41,887 nt of DNA, taken from positions 1-41,887 of the forward strand of contig JAGVYI010000005.1 in NCBI GenBank assembly GCA_018303365.1, in the 5' to 3' direction. The notes beneath the pieces were generated by a model that was given only the letters and a program-made list of their open reading frames with translations, was not told the DNA's origin and searched no databases. The DNA comes from Candidatus Woesearchaeota archaeon (GTDB taxonomy: Archaea; Nanobdellota; Nanobdellia; SCGC-AAA011-G17; JACPNG01). Shown here one piece after another: positions 1 through 9,049 of the stretch; the first letter of the stretch is position 1; each line of letters starts with the position of its first letter. The position numbers were made by a program, and so were the translations under genes.

Positions 1-369
1 CACACACTAATAAAAGGTAAGGACAATAAGATATTTGCTATAAGTGGAGATATTGCAAGAGTTGATCTTGAAAACCTGCGTGTTGAAAGTGTTGGACTTT
101 ATGCAGGAACGCTTGAAGAAAAAGGGGTGCGTCTGAGTATAGATGGGGCGCAGCTCTTCGTTAAAAAAACAGAAAAAAATATTCATTCCCTAAACGAAAA
201 AGAGGCATACCTGTGGTTTAATGGAGAAGATATTCCTGTTTCATCTACTTATGGTCAATATGTAGTTCTGAACCATAAAAAAGACATTCTTGGTTGTGGA
301 AAATTATCAAGGGGAGTAATAAAAAACTTTGTTCCAAAAGAGCGGAGGTTCTATGTTAAAGAGAATTAA
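1..369 (+). CDS. C-terminal part (5' truncated) of a NOL1/NOP2/sun-type RNA methyltransferase, PUA-like domain
   Basis: Frame is open from base 1 (HTLIKGKDNKIFAISGDIARVDLENLRVESVGLYAGTLEEKG...) through ILGCGKLSRGVIKNFVPKERR, which resembles PUA-like C-termini of archaeal RNA methylases. The track ORF (GTG at 127) is only the visible tail. Confidence 0.6.
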   Translation, partial: HTLIKGKDNKIFAISGDIARVDLENLRVESVGLYAGTLEEKGVRLSIDGAQLFVKKTEKNIHSLNEKEAYLWFNGEDIPVSSTYGQYVVLNHKKDILGCGKLSRGVIKNFVPKERRFYVKEN

Positions 370-1132
370 ATCTTGGCTTTTTTATAAAGACCTAACAGAA
401 GAAGCAAGGCAAAAGCTTCATGAAAGACAAAAGATGGAACTAAAAGCACCCCAAAATACATATAATGGTTTTGTCGACGAAATAAGTGGAATCATTTCTC
501 CAATATTAGAATTCTTAGATAGTACCAGAATAAAAAATATGGAGGAAAGAAATAGAACCCAACCAACTATTGAGCGTGTTAACAGAGAGTACATTGAAAG
601 TCTACAATATGAACGCCAAGTTCTTGCAAAAACAGCTGAACGACATGAATTAAAAGCAAGAGAATACCAAGCCCAGTTAGAAGAATCAAACCGAACACAA
701 GCTGATTTGGGAAAAAGAGTCTCTGAATTAGAAAATGCTGTTGATAGAGCAAGAGAAGAAAGAAAATCACTAGAAGATAAGGTGGTAAATCTCACACCAA
801 AAAAAGTAGCCCTTATTGGATATGGTATTAGAACAGCTACAGAAATCTTAGGGCAGCTACAGAAAGAACAAAGCTTACAGGGTGTCCAATTCGCAGTATA
901 TTATATGGGCTCAGAGGACAGAACACAGCTTATAGAATCACTTAGAGGAGCACAAGTAGCCATACTCAACAAACTAACATATGATCAAACAAGACACTTA
1001 GGATTTGTAAGGGACGTTCAAAGGGAAATTGGAAGATTCCCATCGTTAAGAGTGTATATAGTAGAACAGACTCCAGAAGCAATCATAAATGCAATCACAC
1101 AACCTTTGACGGATAATGGCAAGAACCCTTAA
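353..1132 (+). CDS. Coiled-coil protein with C-terminal alpha/beta domain, unknown function
   Basis: ATG at 353 preceded by GCGGAGGTTCT (Shine-Dalgarno-like). Central heptad-rich region, then VALIGYGIRTATEILGQL... Confidence 0.65.
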   Translation: MLKRIKSWLFYKDLTEEARQKLHERQKMELKAPQNTYNGFVDEISGIISPILEFLDSTRIKNMEERNRTQPTIERVNREYIESLQYERQVLAKTAERHELKAREYQAQLEESNRTQADLGKRVSELENAVDRAREERKSLEDKVVNLTPKKVALIGYGIRTATEILGQLQKEQSLQGVQFAVYYMGSEDRTQLIESLRGAQVAILNKLTYDQTRHLGFVRDVQREIGRFPSLRVYIVEQTPEAIINAITQPLTDNGKNP

Positions 1133-1766
1133 GACAACAAACACTACATTTAGGCTTGGTCCTGCAAACCTCCTTTCCAAGACGAACGAAAAGAGCGTGA
1201 AACTCATTAAATTCCTCAGTATCTAAAGATAGATTATCCATAAAAAGACTCTGAAGAGATTCATAGGAATGCTCGCCAAATCCAAGACGGGACATAACTC
1301 TTTTTGTATAGGCATCAATAACAAAAATGGGCTTATTTGCAGCATAAAGAATTATTGAATCTGCAGTCTCTGGACCAACTCCATAAATAGAAAGAAGTTC
1401 TTCTCTAAGTTTATCTATAGGAAGGGATAATAATTTCTTTAAATCACCGTCATAATTTTTAATAATAAACCTGACAAAGGCCTTTAGCTTCTTTGCTTTC
1501 TGATTAAAATAACCCGACGGACGTAGAAAAGTAGAAAGCCTCTCAAAATTTACAGAATCAATAGAGTTAATACTTAAAAGATTGTTGGCTTTAAGATTTT
1601 CTAGTGCCTTTTCAACATTCTGCCAGCTTGTATTTTGCGTTAATATAGCACCAAGACAGATTTCAAACCCTTTATTCTTAACATCCGTATATGGCCACCA
1701 GTTCTGAGAACCATACCTTCCATAAAGGATGGTATAGATAGCCTCAAGAACTCCTTTTCTATTCAT
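1095..1766 (-). CDS. nth: Endonuclease III / HhH-GPD DNA glycosylase with C-terminal [4Fe-4S] cluster
   Basis: LSIYGVGPETADSIILYAANKPIFVIDAYTKRVMSRLG (HhH-GPD) and C-x6-C-x2-C-x5-C at the C-terminus. Confidence 0.88.
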   Translation of the reverse strand: MNRKGVLEAIYTILYGRYGSQNWWPYTDVKNKGFEICLGAILTQNTSWQNVEKALENLKANNLLSINSIDSVNFERLSTFLRPSGYFNQKAKKLKAFVRFIIKNYDGDLKKLLSLPIDKLREELLSIYGVGPETADSIILYAANKPIFVIDAYTKRVMSRLGFGEHSYESLQSLFMDNLSLDTEEFNEFHALFVRLGKEVCRTKPKCSVCCLKGSCHYPSKVV

Positions 1767-1789
1767 AAAAAACTGTAAAAAATAAAGAT

Positions 1790-2437
1790 TTATATGTTAT
1801 TCCCATTTATAAGGTATCTCTCAAGACGCCCCAAACCCGTATTTTGCCTCTGTCTTACCATTTCGCGTGTAACTCTAGGCTCACCAAACTCAGTTGAAGA
1901 TAAAACTGCAGTCTCTTCTAAAGTATTCCCAACAAAGCGGCAGGCAAGCGCAAAATAAATTTTCGGTTTAAGTAATTCTTTTACTCTGGGATACTGAAGT
2001 ACTGCCTGCCCTTGAAGAGCAAACTCTTTTTTTAAGCAAGGATATGGGTCTAAAGAAAAAACAGCCCCATTTTGTCTAAAACGGGGTCGTCGTTCAATCC
2101 CATACTCCTTAAGCCTTGCAAGAACTACTGACTTAGAGCATCCTAACTTGCCTGCTATCTGTTGAGCGGTCTGTTCCTCAACAGAATAATGCTTTTTCAA
2201 AAAATCATAATCTATTTCTATTTTCTTTGGGTTCTTACCCAAACCAAGGTCAGAAAAGATACTTGGTTCAAAATGAAAAGCATCAACAATCTTTTGAAGA
2301 GTCCTTGCCCTAGGTAAAGTCCTATCCCGCTCCAAGAGATACAATGTAGTCGGACAAATACTAGCAATATATGCGAATCTCTCCCTAGAAAGATACACCG
2401 CCCTTCGAAATACCTCTATTCGCTCTCCTGATTTCAT
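1790..2437 (-). CDS. DNA-binding regulator: N-terminal XRE-like HTH, central HTH, C-terminal sigma-70 region-4-like HTH
   Basis: MKSGERIEVFRRAVYLSRERFAYIASICPTTLYLLERDRTLP; AQQIAGKLGCSKSVVLARLKEYGI; NTLEETAVLSSTEFGEPRVTREMVRQRQNTGLGRLERYL. Confidence 0.7.
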   Translation of the reverse strand: MKSGERIEVFRRAVYLSRERFAYIASICPTTLYLLERDRTLPRARTLQKIVDAFHFEPSIFSDLGLGKNPKKIEIDYDFLKKHYSVEEQTAQQIAGKLGCSKSVVLARLKEYGIERRPRFRQNGAVFSLDPYPCLKKEFALQGQAVLQYPRVKELLKPKIYFALACRFVGNTLEETAVLSSTEFGEPRVTREMVRQRQNTGLGRLERYLINGNNI

Positions 2438-2520
2438 ACAAAAGCCAAAAAAACACTATTTAAAAGTACTTCTCTATTTTTATGTAATGATTAAAAAAAC
2501 AATATGTAACTACAAGAAGC

Positions 2521-2970
2521 TTATCTCAATGTATTCTTGTCCACTGAAAAAAATTTATGACCTCGTAAAGATACAAAAAGAACAAGTACAACCCCCAAAA
2601 CAAGGAAAGTGTCTGCAAAATTAAAAATAGGCCAAATCTTAAAGTCAAGAAAGTCATAAACAGCCCCCCCAAAGAGCCTATCAACAAGGTTTCCAATAGC
2701 CCCACCGAAAATAAGAGAAAATCCAATTTGAGACAGTTGATCAGCATTTTTGTAAAGATAAATTATCAAACCAAGAACAGCAATGCTCAACACTATAAAT
2801 ACAACATTTCCTCCAGGAAAGATGCCAAAAAGAGCGCCACTGTTGTATGTTGGAGTAATACGGAAAAAAGAAAAAACAGTAAAAGATTGGTCGCGAATAA
2901 ATAGTTTAGTGACCTGGTCTACAAAAACAACAAACCCAGCAAGAAAGAATAATAAAAAATACTTTTTCAT
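2521..2970 (-). CDS. lspA: Lipoprotein signal peptidase II (LspA family)
   Basis: DQVTK, YNSGALFGIF, GGAIGNLVDRLFGGAVYDFLDF, FNFADTFLVLG: LspA motifs including the two catalytic Asp regions; multiple TM segments. Confidence 0.88.
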   Translation of the reverse strand: MKKYFLLFFLAGFVVFVDQVTKLFIRDQSFTVFSFFRITPTYNSGALFGIFPGGNVVFIVLSIAVLGLIIYLYKNADQLSQIGFSLIFGGAIGNLVDRLFGGAVYDFLDFKIWPIFNFADTFLVLGVVLVLFVSLRGHKFFSVDKNTLR

Positions 2971-3467
2971 TAAGCCTTGTATTCTTGCAGTCTTAAAAAA
3001 GATTTTGTTTGATTAAACAATGCATAAGTCTCTTCCTTAAGTTCTTGTTTGTATTTTGAAAACTTCCCACGAATCACAAACGTATCATATGCACTCCGTA
3101 TAAAGCGCATAAAAAAATTATGGCTCCACATATCTTCATAATCGCGCTCAAGATAAGAAGCAAACTGGAACACAATCCGCCCCTTGCAGGCAACACAGGT
3201 TTTCAAAGAAACATCTTCAAGGTCGTATCCAGTAATGGCAATATCAATATGAAATTTTGTATAATCGTCAACCTTCCGCTCAGACATCCAGCGGATATTG
3301 CAGCTCTTTTTATTTTCCCTTTCAGTATCAAGATACTCTTTTTCAAAAAAGTCATACTTGTGCTTCTCAAACCACGATTTAGTAAGGTTGTAAAGGTCAG
3401 CAAAGTTGAAAACGGCATCTTGGGAAACTTTTATAGCTGGAGGGACAACGTATTCAATTTCTGACAT
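2970..3467 (-). CDS. Unknown protein, member 3 of a tandem three-paralog family
   Basis: Shares VPP near the N-terminus, KVDDYTKFHIDI, YLERDYEDMW...FF..FI..AYDTFVIR with the two upstream ORFs. Abuts 3468. Confidence 0.75.
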   Translation of the reverse strand: MSEIEYVVPPAIKVSQDAVFNFADLYNLTKSWFEKHKYDFFEKEYLDTERENKKSCNIRWMSERKVDDYTKFHIDIAITGYDLEDVSLKTCVACKGRIVFQFASYLERDYEDMWSHNFFMRFIRSAYDTFVIRGKFSKYKQELKEETYALFNQTKSFLRLQEYKA

Positions 3468-4001
3468 CTAAATCATCACATCCTCATCTCTTATATATTG
3501 GTTTATATAAGCATATACATCATCACGAAACTTCTTTACCTTCATATAGTGCTCTTGGGCAACCTCTTCAATACGTTCCCTTATAATAAATTCCTGATAA
3601 ATCTTTCTGAAAAAAGAAAGCCCTTCAAGATTCTTCTCTACATAGCCATCAACACGAAGTTCAAAGTCTCCACGCTGGAGTTTGACTTTCATTCCACTAA
3701 TAACAGTTTCAGCCTCAGTAACACCCAAAAAAAGAAAATTCACATCTATTCCTAGTTTTAGGTTAAAGCGCGCAGGCATGACACATTCCCACTTTATCTG
3801 GTATTCCTTGCTTCCAGAACTGACCTTTTCAAGGTACTGCTTCTCAAAACTAGGGTCCCAGGTAAATTCAAAGCTAAACCATTGCTGAAGCCACCGGTAA
3901 AAATAAGCAATATCAATCATACCAATATGGCGGATCTTAGTTCCACCAGGTCCTGGAGGAGTTACCCAGATACGCTCAGGTTTTTCTTCATACGTTGCCA
4001 T
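3468..4001 (-). CDS. Unknown protein, member 2 of a tandem three-paralog family
   Basis: IWVTPPGPGG, IDIAYFYRWLQQWF, FEKQYLEK, FFRKIYQEFIIRERIE: same layout as its neighbours. Confidence 0.75.
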   Translation of the reverse strand: MATYEEKPERIWVTPPGPGGTKIRHIGMIDIAYFYRWLQQWFSFEFTWDPSFEKQYLEKVSSGSKEYQIKWECVMPARFNLKLGIDVNFLFLGVTEAETVISGMKVKLQRGDFELRVDGYVEKNLEGLSFFRKIYQEFIIRERIEEVAQEHYMKVKKFRDDVYAYINQYIRDEDVMI

Positions 4002-4515
4002 GATAATAAGGATAAAGGTCTAAAGATTCTTTGACAGCATCCCGAAGGCCACAGACCTCTCCAAAGAGGGGACCTTGGTATTCATTCTCAATTTTATTCT
4101 TAATAAGGTAATTATTATAGATTTTGCTGAGCATTGCTGAAAATGAGCTTCTTTGCCATTTATTGCGGTAATCTAAGAATACATAACCAATGATATAAAC
4201 CTGAAAAAACCCCTCATCCATGGTCATTTCACCAACAACAACCTTTCGAAGCTTATTAATACGAACATCAACATTGATATGAAACCTTGCATAATCATCA
4301 ACTTCCTTTGCAGTCTGTAAAATAAAAATAACCTCCCCGAATTCTTCCGGCCTGCGCCTGGAAGTGTTTTCTTTCTCTTGAAAATTACGAAGTGAATAAT
4401 GATGGTCAAGAAGAAATGAGCGAATAGCCTGATAAGTTTTACTAATATCAAACACACCACGTTTGGCAAAGCGGATACCACTTGGAGGAGTAACCCAAAC
4501 TTGCCTTCCAATCAT
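3988..4515 (-). CDS. Unknown protein, member 1 of a tandem three-paralog family
   Basis: VWVTPPSGIRFAKRGVFDISKTY, EVDDYARFHINVDVRI, YNNYLIKNKIE. Overlaps the next ORF by 14 nt. Confidence 0.75.
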   Translation of the reverse strand: MIGRQVWVTPPSGIRFAKRGVFDISKTYQAIRSFLLDHHYSLRNFQEKENTSRRRPEEFGEVIFILQTAKEVDDYARFHINVDVRINKLRKVVVGEMTMDEGFFQVYIIGYVFLDYRNKWQRSSFSAMLSKIYNNYLIKNKIENEYQGPLFGEVCGLRDAVKESLDLYPYYHGNV

Positions 4516-4620
4516 GTATTTTGTTATTTTTTGGAATATTAATAATGTTTTCGGTCATAGTTTACTGAAAACAAAGGTTTTATATAGCGCAATGCCCAAA
4601 GATAATAAAAAAGAGGGAAA

Positions 4621-6138
4621 ATGGAAGATAAGTTTCTAAGTAGCCTTTTCAGTCCTCCAAAAAAGGAGGAACCATCAAAAAAAGACATTGTACAAAAGGT
4701 TGAAGAGAATATTGGGGCAACTTACCACTTGGCATACGATTCCTTTAATGAAGGCCTTGAAGGAATTTACTTTTGGATCCTTGATTTCCTTCGTGGCAGG
4801 GAACCAATGAGTGGTCTTGGATATACCGTAGACAAGACAAGAGAAGACTTTGAAGCGGCAGTAGGTTCTGCATTTCACAGCGATATTGGAATAAAGGCAA
4901 CAAGAATGCAGGAGCAGGCAATGAAAATGATTGGAACAATCAACACCGTGCTGCGCAGCATCATTAACCTAATCTATGACCTAAAAGAATTTGATGTGCG
5001 CCTTGCAGTCTACAATGACATTCATGCAAAAGAAAAAGCAAGAATGGAAGCAGCAGAACTTGCCCTAAAACAAATATGGCTCGACCAGGTTGACATCAAA
5101 CGTGGAAGAGGAGCTGTTCATGCAATGAGCCAGCAGTTAGAATTTGTTACACTCAGAGATGCCTTTCTGGCAGCATCTTCAATCAAGCATATAGACAAGC
5201 TTGATTTAAATGATCGTGTCCGCCGTATTCTAAAACCTAGGATGGAAGAATATTACCACTGGAAAAAAGAAAGTGAGAGAGAACTTAGAAAAAGGTACAA
5301 TATAGAAAAGGCATACCTTCGCTCCCAGGTTGCTGCATTAAAATTATATGCACAGTGGACAAAGCCATATCTCCTTGCAGCGAAAAAACTGAGCATGCAT
5401 GATTTTAACTCACCAAATATTGTCAGCGTTTTCAACAACATGGAAATGCAGCTTGATATTTTCGCCAAAAAAGAGTTTAATTTTCAGGCAATGATAGATA
5501 AAGGAGAAATTGCAAAAGGATTGCGACCGTCTCAAAAATACCATGCATGCATAAAAGTAGAGATACACTTTAGAAGCATCCCCCATTCTGCTGGCCAGTC
5601 ACAAACAGGAACGCGCTACTCCCAGGGGGGAAGGGCAGACGTGCTCTTCAAGTCATTTGCATTAAGCGAAAAAGACCTAAAACTCTATGAACAAAAGGAA
5701 CTTGAAGATGACCTTGCTCTTATTGAAAACCTTCTAGATGTAAGCCTTAAGGAAATTGAAGAGGATGTAAAACACTATCTTAATGACGAAGAAGAGGAAG
5801 GCCCACCCCAAAAGCGGAATTTTCTTAGAAAGCTCCTAAAAAAGACAAAAGACGAAGCAACAAAAAGAGAAATCAAGGAACACCTAAAAGAACTGGAAGG
5901 AAAAGAAGGTGGAGTTGAAGAAAGCTCAGTAAACCCATTTGAAGCCCTTTACGAGGGGTTTAAAGAAATTGGAAAGCCGCTCAAAGGCGTTGGAAAGAAT
6001 CTCAATATTTTCGGAAAGGGTAAAGGCTCTGGATTCATAGACAAAACAGTCCTAAAAGCAGCACAGGGGCAGGCAAAAGCAGAGTGCTTTGTAGCATATG
6101 ATATATACAAAAAAGCTCATAGAATGCTCAGTACATAA
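4621..6138 (+). CDS. Unknown 505-aa helical protein
   Basis: Long intact ORF, divergent from the three-paralog operon; TATA-like TTTTATATA upstream (~4577). Confidence 0.8.
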   Translation: MEDKFLSSLFSPPKKEEPSKKDIVQKVEENIGATYHLAYDSFNEGLEGIYFWILDFLRGREPMSGLGYTVDKTREDFEAAVGSAFHSDIGIKATRMQEQAMKMIGTINTVLRSIINLIYDLKEFDVRLAVYNDIHAKEKARMEAAELALKQIWLDQVDIKRGRGAVHAMSQQLEFVTLRDAFLAASSIKHIDKLDLNDRVRRILKPRMEEYYHWKKESERELRKRYNIEKAYLRSQVAALKLYAQWTKPYLLAAKKLSMHDFNSPNIVSVFNNMEMQLDIFAKKEFNFQAMIDKGEIAKGLRPSQKYHACIKVEIHFRSIPHSAGQSQTGTRYSQGGRADVLFKSFALSEKDLKLYEQKELEDDLALIENLLDVSLKEIEEDVKHYLNDEEEEGPPQKRNFLRKLLKKTKDEATKREIKEHLKELEGKEGGVEESSVNPFEALYEGFKEIGKPLKGVGKNLNIFGKGKGSGFIDKTVLKAAQGQAKAECFVAYDIYKKAHRMLST

Positions 6139-6182
6139 CGAAATGTTTATAAGTAAAAAAAGAGCATAAAAATTTGATTACT

Positions 6183-6470
6183 ATGACACTTGAAGACCAA
6201 TTAGCATACACACCAGCTCAACAACAAGATGGGGGTTATGGACCGCAAAATGATGGTTACAGCACCACCCATAAAACTTACAGCACAGAAACTCAAAGCA
6301 GCCAATACGGGGTCCCCCCTCCAAATCCTCTTGAAGATAAGACAATAGACAATTCATATGCCCGAGATAAAGGAATAAATGCGGGGAATATGTCGGAACA
6401 CAATCAAGAACACAAGGGTATTAAAGTCGAAGGATGCTGGTATTGCTCTAAAGCATTCTCCCAAAATTAA
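6183..6470 (+). CDS. Small Gln/Tyr-rich unknown protein with C-terminal CWYC motif
   Basis: ATG at 6183 follows TATA-like TTTATAAGT with a spacing suggesting a leaderless start. Protein ends VEGCWYCSKAFSQN. Confidence 0.6.
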   Translation: MTLEDQLAYTPAQQQDGGYGPQNDGYSTTHKTYSTETQSSQYGVPPPNPLEDKTIDNSYARDKGINAGNMSEHNQEHKGIKVEGCWYCSKAFSQN

Positions 6471-6512
6471 ATAACCTTTAAATAAACCAATCTACCCATT
6501 AATTCTTCAATT

Positions 6513-7112
6513 ATGGCAATTAAAAAGATACAGGAAGAATTAAAGAAGAAGACAAAAAAAGAGAAAGAAAGGTTTCTTCAGGAGCAGCTGAATAAAAAAG
6601 AAAATGGATTTCTTAAAGAAAAACTTGAAGAACTGCTAAAAAGAATAAGAAAGGATATTCATAAAAAAAAAGAAGAAAAAAAGCCAGAAAAGGCCATAGC
6701 AGAACAGCTTATATCTGCACTAAATGAAGAAGAAGTAAAACCCCAACAAGAAATAGAAGAAGTTCAAGAGCAACCGCAAGAAACACATAGAAGAGATTAC
6801 AATGCAAATGAATATGGTGGAATTAGAACCCGCTATGAGATAACTCAAGACAATCTCAGTGGAATTGCATACACCACTTCACAGTCAACAGAATCTTTTA
6901 TTAATGATTTGCGAGACAGGCTCATACAAGAAGGTAGAATAAGCCTCAGTGTAACAAATGCAGAAGAAACACGTGGAGAACTACGGAATATTGTTGATGA
7001 ACTATTTCATGGGTCGTCTCCTGAAAGAAGGATACAGTACTTCACAAAACTAGACACGGCCTTTCGCGAAAAACAGGAACAATATACAAAAAGGAAAAAC
7101 AACTTACCATGA
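6513..7112 (+). CDS. Lys/Glu-rich coiled-coil unknown protein
   Basis: ATG ~30 nt after a TTTAAATAA box; overlaps the next ORF (7109) by 4 nt. Confidence 0.7.
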   Translation: MAIKKIQEELKKKTKKEKERFLQEQLNKKENGFLKEKLEELLKRIRKDIHKKKEEKKPEKAIAEQLISALNEEEVKPQQEIEEVQEQPQETHRRDYNANEYGGIRTRYEITQDNLSGIAYTTSQSTESFINDLRDRLIQEGRISLSVTNAEETRGELRNIVDELFHGSSPERRIQYFTKLDTAFREKQEQYTKRKNNLP

Positions 7113-9049
7113 ATAACTTTATTAGAGAATACAACACAGCGGTGGAAAGTGAATACTTCTCTGTCCCCCAATATGCAATGGGCGCGCCAACAAGTATCAA
7201 TACAGCAAATCAAATCGCTGAAGCAACAAAACGCTTAAACTCAGGTGTTTTTGGAGTTGACTTAGCCCCAATCCGCCCGGATATCTTTGAGCAGATTCCA
7301 AAACAGCACTTTGAAGAGATCAACAGGCTTATGAAACTAACAGGAGCAAAAGCAAGCATTCATGGCCCAATCATGGACCTTGTAGGTTTTCAGCAAAATA
7401 GATGGGACGAATCAGAAAGAAAAAATGCAGAAAACCAGCTGGGTTATTTTCTTGACATGGCCCATAAATTAGACCCAAAAGGAAATACCCCTATAAATTT
7501 CCACGCAAACACCCAAACTCCTGGTGAAACATGGAGAAAGATGAGCCTGCAGGAAAAGGAATATGTCCAGCAGCTCTACAAAACAGCATCGCAGGAAGAA
7601 AAAAAATACCTTCAGGAATTCATTGATAAAGGAGCAATAAAAGAGCGGGCAGCCTTTATCAATCAGGAAACCGGCGAAATAGGAATGAACAAATTCGAAG
7701 TAAAAAGGTACATAGGAAGAGACAAGATATGGACGCCAGATGAATATTTGGAGAATCAAAACCATACAATGTGGGATAAAGAGAAACTTGATGTGCTTGA
7801 CCTTCAAAAGACAAAGTCAGAAATAGCAGATAACTTTCAAAGGATAGTATCTAACAACGTAGGACTTGAATACGCCCACAGTCAAGGAGTAGTATCCCCG
7901 GAAGAATTAAGGGAATATGAAGAAAACAAAAACAAGATGAAGCTTCTTGAAAGACACATGCACGAGATTGATGTGCATATTCGCTCACGTATGGAGGATA
8001 TCCACCACAAATTCCAAAAATATACGCCTGCAGAAGAAAAAAAAGAGATTCTAAAAGAGTTTGAGAACTTTGAAAAGACAGCCCAAACATACGGAAAGCA
8101 ACAGGAAATTCAAAGAGAAGCAATGAAAGATTTAATGATAAAATACAGGAAACACCCCGAGTTATTAGAATCCGAACATGAAATCCAAAAAAAGCTTCAA
8201 GCTGAAGTTGAAAAGAAACTTGGACAAAAACCAGTAAGCCAGGATGAAATGTTACATCAGCTAAACCAGCTTCCAGCACCAAAAGTCTTTATCCCAACCA
8301 CAAAATTTGCTCAGGAAAAGACAGTAGAGACAGTATCAAACACAGCATGGGAAGCATACCAAAAATACGGGAAGAATTCCCCCTTGATAACAATTGAAAA
8401 CTACCAGCCAGAGCTGACAATTGGAAGTTCAAAAGAACTTAGAGATACAATTGAAAGAGCACAGGAAAAGTTTGCTGAAAAGCTTCAAAAAGAGAAGAGG
8501 ATGGGAGAAAAAGAAGCTATGCAGGAAGCTCAAAAACTTATCGGTGTAACCTGGGATGTAGGGCACATCAATTTTATGAGAAAACTTGGATATACGGAAA
8601 AAGACATTCTAAAGGAAACAGAGATTATTGCCCCGCATGTAAAGCAATTACACATAACAGATAATTTTGGATTCTCTGATGCTCACATGCCGCCTGGCAT
8701 GGGAAATGCACCAATTAAAGAACAAATTGAACGCCTAAAAAAGCACGGATTTGAGGCAAAAAAAGGAAATGTTATTGTCGAAGCAGGAGCGTTTGTTGCG
8801 CAGTTCAAGGAAAATCCACACCTTTATGCACTGGAATATTTTAACTCACCCCTTTATTCAATGAAAGTAGCGCCATACTGGCCACAGATGATTGAAACCC
8901 AAGGCTCATACGGGCTTGGAATGGGACCAACACTTCCAGAAACGCACTTCCGGGATTTGTATGGTGGTGGATTCTCAAACCTTCCACCAGAACTTGGAGG
9001 TCAAAGAGGGGGGGACAGAGGACGGTTTGCCCAAGGTGGAAATCAATAG
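7109..9049 (+). CDS. Xylose-isomerase/AP-endonuclease-family-2-like TIM-barrel protein with a long helical insertion
   Basis: FGVDLAPIRP, KASIHGPIMDL, INFHANTQTPG, ITIENYQPE, GVTWDVGHINFMRKLG, VKQLHITDNFGFSDAHMPPGMGNAPI, GNVIVEAG: spaced like a sugar-isomerase/EndoIV-like barrel. Confidence 0.7.
   Translation: MNNFIREYNTAVESEYFSVPQYAMGAPTSINTANQIAEATKRLNSGVFGVDLAPIRPDIFEQIPKQHFEEINRLMKLTGAKASIHGPIMDLVGFQQNRWDESERKNAENQLGYFLDMAHKLDPKGNTPINFHANTQTPGETWRKMSLQEKEYVQQLYKTASQEEKKYLQEFIDKGAIKERAAFINQETGEIGMNKFEVKRYIGRDKIWTPDEYLENQNHTMWDKEKLDVLDLQKTKSEIADNFQRIVSNNVGLEYAHSQGVVSPEELREYEENKNKMKLLERHMHEIDVHIRSRMEDIHHKFQKYTPAEEKKEILKEFENFEKTAQTYGKQQEIQREAMKDLMIKYRKHPELLESEHEIQKKLQAEVEKKLGQKPVSQDEMLHQLNQLPAPKVFIPTTKFAQEKTVETVSNTAWEAYQKYGKNSPLITIENYQPELTIGSSKELRDTIERAQEKFAEKLQKEKRMGEKEAMQEAQKLIGVTWDVGHINFMRKLGYTEKDILKETEIIAPHVKQLHITDNFGFSDAHMPPGMGNAPIKEQIERLKKHGFEAKKGNVIVEAGAFVAQFKENPHLYALEYFNSPLYSMKVAPYWPQMIETQGSYGLGMGPTLPETHFRDLYGGGFSNLPPELGGQRGGDRGRFAQGGNQ

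Noticed and set aside
418-795. 125-aa minus-strand ORF opposite the coiled-coil gene
   Set aside because: Ser/Phe/Leu-rich, typical of the reverse complement of a Lys/Glu-rich coding region.
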